Assembly (NCBI GenBank): GCA_021204735.1
Contig: JAJPYV010000106.1
Span: 1 to 6,932 of the forward strand
From: Prevotella sp.
Lineage (GTDB): Bacteria; Bacteroidota; Bacteroidia; Bacteroidales; Bacteroidaceae
Direction: 5' to 3'
Length of the DNA stretch: 6,932 bases
Translations under genes and position numbers: made by a program
The notes under the pieces: model-generated
Told to the model about the DNA's origin: nothing
The model's input: only the letters and a program-made list of their open reading frames with translations
Databases searched by the model: none
Part shown: piece after piece, positions 6,465 through 6,932 of the stretch
Layout of the letters: every line of letters begins with the position of its first letter
Numbering within the stretch: position 1 is the stretch's first letter

Positions 6465-6932
6465 ATGAAAGATGGGTTGATATATACGCTAATGGACATC
6501 GGATATAAAAAAGCCGGTGTGCTGCAGATATACGACCAATCGTCATTGGATGAAAATAATGAGTTAATACCATTCAGCACACAACTTGCCATTGTGACAC
6601 ATTCACTCATGTTACAAGACAGTAAGTTCGGTATGCCATATCATAAAAAAGCTGGAAAACTTATTGAATCTTGGACTACTAATAAAAATAATCCGTCCAA
6701 AATTTCAATCAATTTAATTTCAGAGCCAACGGTATTTCAGCAATATCTTTTTTCTGATGTTTTTAAAGCCCCTTTTCCTGGACCACAGAATCCAAAGTTC
6801 ACATTCATAGACCTGTTTGCTGGTATTGGAGGTTTCAGGATGGCATTGCAAAATCTTGGCGGTCAATGTGTATTCTCTTCCGAATGGGATGCACAGGCAC
6901 AAAAAACGTATTTTGAAAACTATGGCGAAGTG
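6465..6932 (+). CDS. DNA (cytosine-5-)-methyltransferase M3, N-terminal part (3' end outside window)
   Basis: This frame runs from ATG 6465 to the window edge without a stop (156 complete codons). A TAA directly precedes the ATG in frame, so no longer start exists. Residues 112-124 (FTFIDLFAGIGGF) are motif I of cytosine-5 DNA methyltransferases, and the acidic E140 in FSSEWD fits motif II. The catalytic motif IV and the target-recognition region lie beyond the window. The first ~110 residues are an extension I do not recognise, with NPSKISINLI at 76-85 and a Pro-rich link PFPGPQNP at 103-110. An AAGG at 6452-6455 is a plausible weak ribosome-binding site. The gene has its own Bacteroides-type promoter at 6310-6340 and a ~118-nt leader, unlike the four genes before it, so it may be an orphan methyltransferase or the first gene of a second restriction-modification system. 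Its motif I differs from that of M2, so it is not a recent copy of M2. Confidence 0.92.
   Translation, partial: MKDGLIYTLMDIGYKKAGVLQIYDQSSLDENNELIPFSTQLAIVTHSLMLQDSKFGMPYHKKAGKLIESWTTNKNNPSKISINLISEPTVFQQYLFSDVFKAPFPGPQNPKFTFIDLFAGIGGFRMALQNLGGQCVFSSEWDAQAQKTYFENYGEV

Noticed and set aside
6720..6902. A 60-codon open frame on the - strand near the window end
   Set aside because: It is antisense to M3, including the region encoding motif I; no motif or start signal supports it.
1..6932. Insertion sequence, transposase, att site, tRNA or CRISPR array
   Set aside because: No transposase or integrase motif, terminal repeats, tRNA-like cloverleaf or spaced direct repeats were seen; the composition change alone does not show a mobile element.

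Overview
The window looks like a defence island from a member of the Bacteroidota (Bacteroides/Prevotella-like). The support is a promoter before the last gene that fits the Bacteroides consensus (TTTG, 19-bp spacer, TATCTTTG), weak Shine-Dalgarno signals, and a low-GC background. The phylum is inferred from the promoter and base composition only; no taxonomic marker gene is present.

Bases 1-6306 hold four tightly packed genes on the + strand: the 3' part of a DNA cytosine-5 methyltransferase (M1, cut by the window edge), a second complete cytosine-5 methyltransferase (M2, overlapping M1 by 11 bp), an McrB-like AAA+ motor with an N-terminal probable DNA-binding region (R1, 2-bp gap), and a partner with a PD-(D/E)XK nuclease core (R2, 9-bp gap). 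This M-M-R(McrB-like)-R(McrC-like) order is that of the LlaJI-type restriction-modification systems. In those systems two m5C methyltransferases protect the two strands of a probably asymmetric site, and an NTP-driven McrBC-like complex cuts unmethylated DNA. Unlike E. coli McrBC, which cuts methylated DNA, the complex here would be expected to cut DNA that lacks the modification. The recognition sequence cannot be read from the window.

The most notable feature is a sharp change in base composition inside R1. By hand count, bases 2701-3000 are about 30% GC and bases 3001-3300 about 47% GC. The step falls at about residues 231-245, just before the Walker A motif, at the boundary between the putative DNA-recognition part and the AAA+ motor. 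M1, M2 and the R1 N-terminus are AT-rich; the motor and most of R2 are not. This suggests that the specificity parts (both methyltransferases plus the R1 reader domain) were exchanged as one cassette on a conserved motor-nuclease chassis. GC falls again over the last ~80 codons of R2.

Bases 6307-6464 are a 158-bp spacer with a weak terminator-like hairpin, a Bacteroides-type promoter and a 14-bp near-perfect inverted repeat in the predicted leader. A third cytosine-5 methyltransferase (M3) starts at 6465 and runs off the window just after motif I. It has its own promoter, so it may be an orphan or the first gene of a neighbouring system. No RNA genes, CRISPR arrays or insertion sequences were seen.
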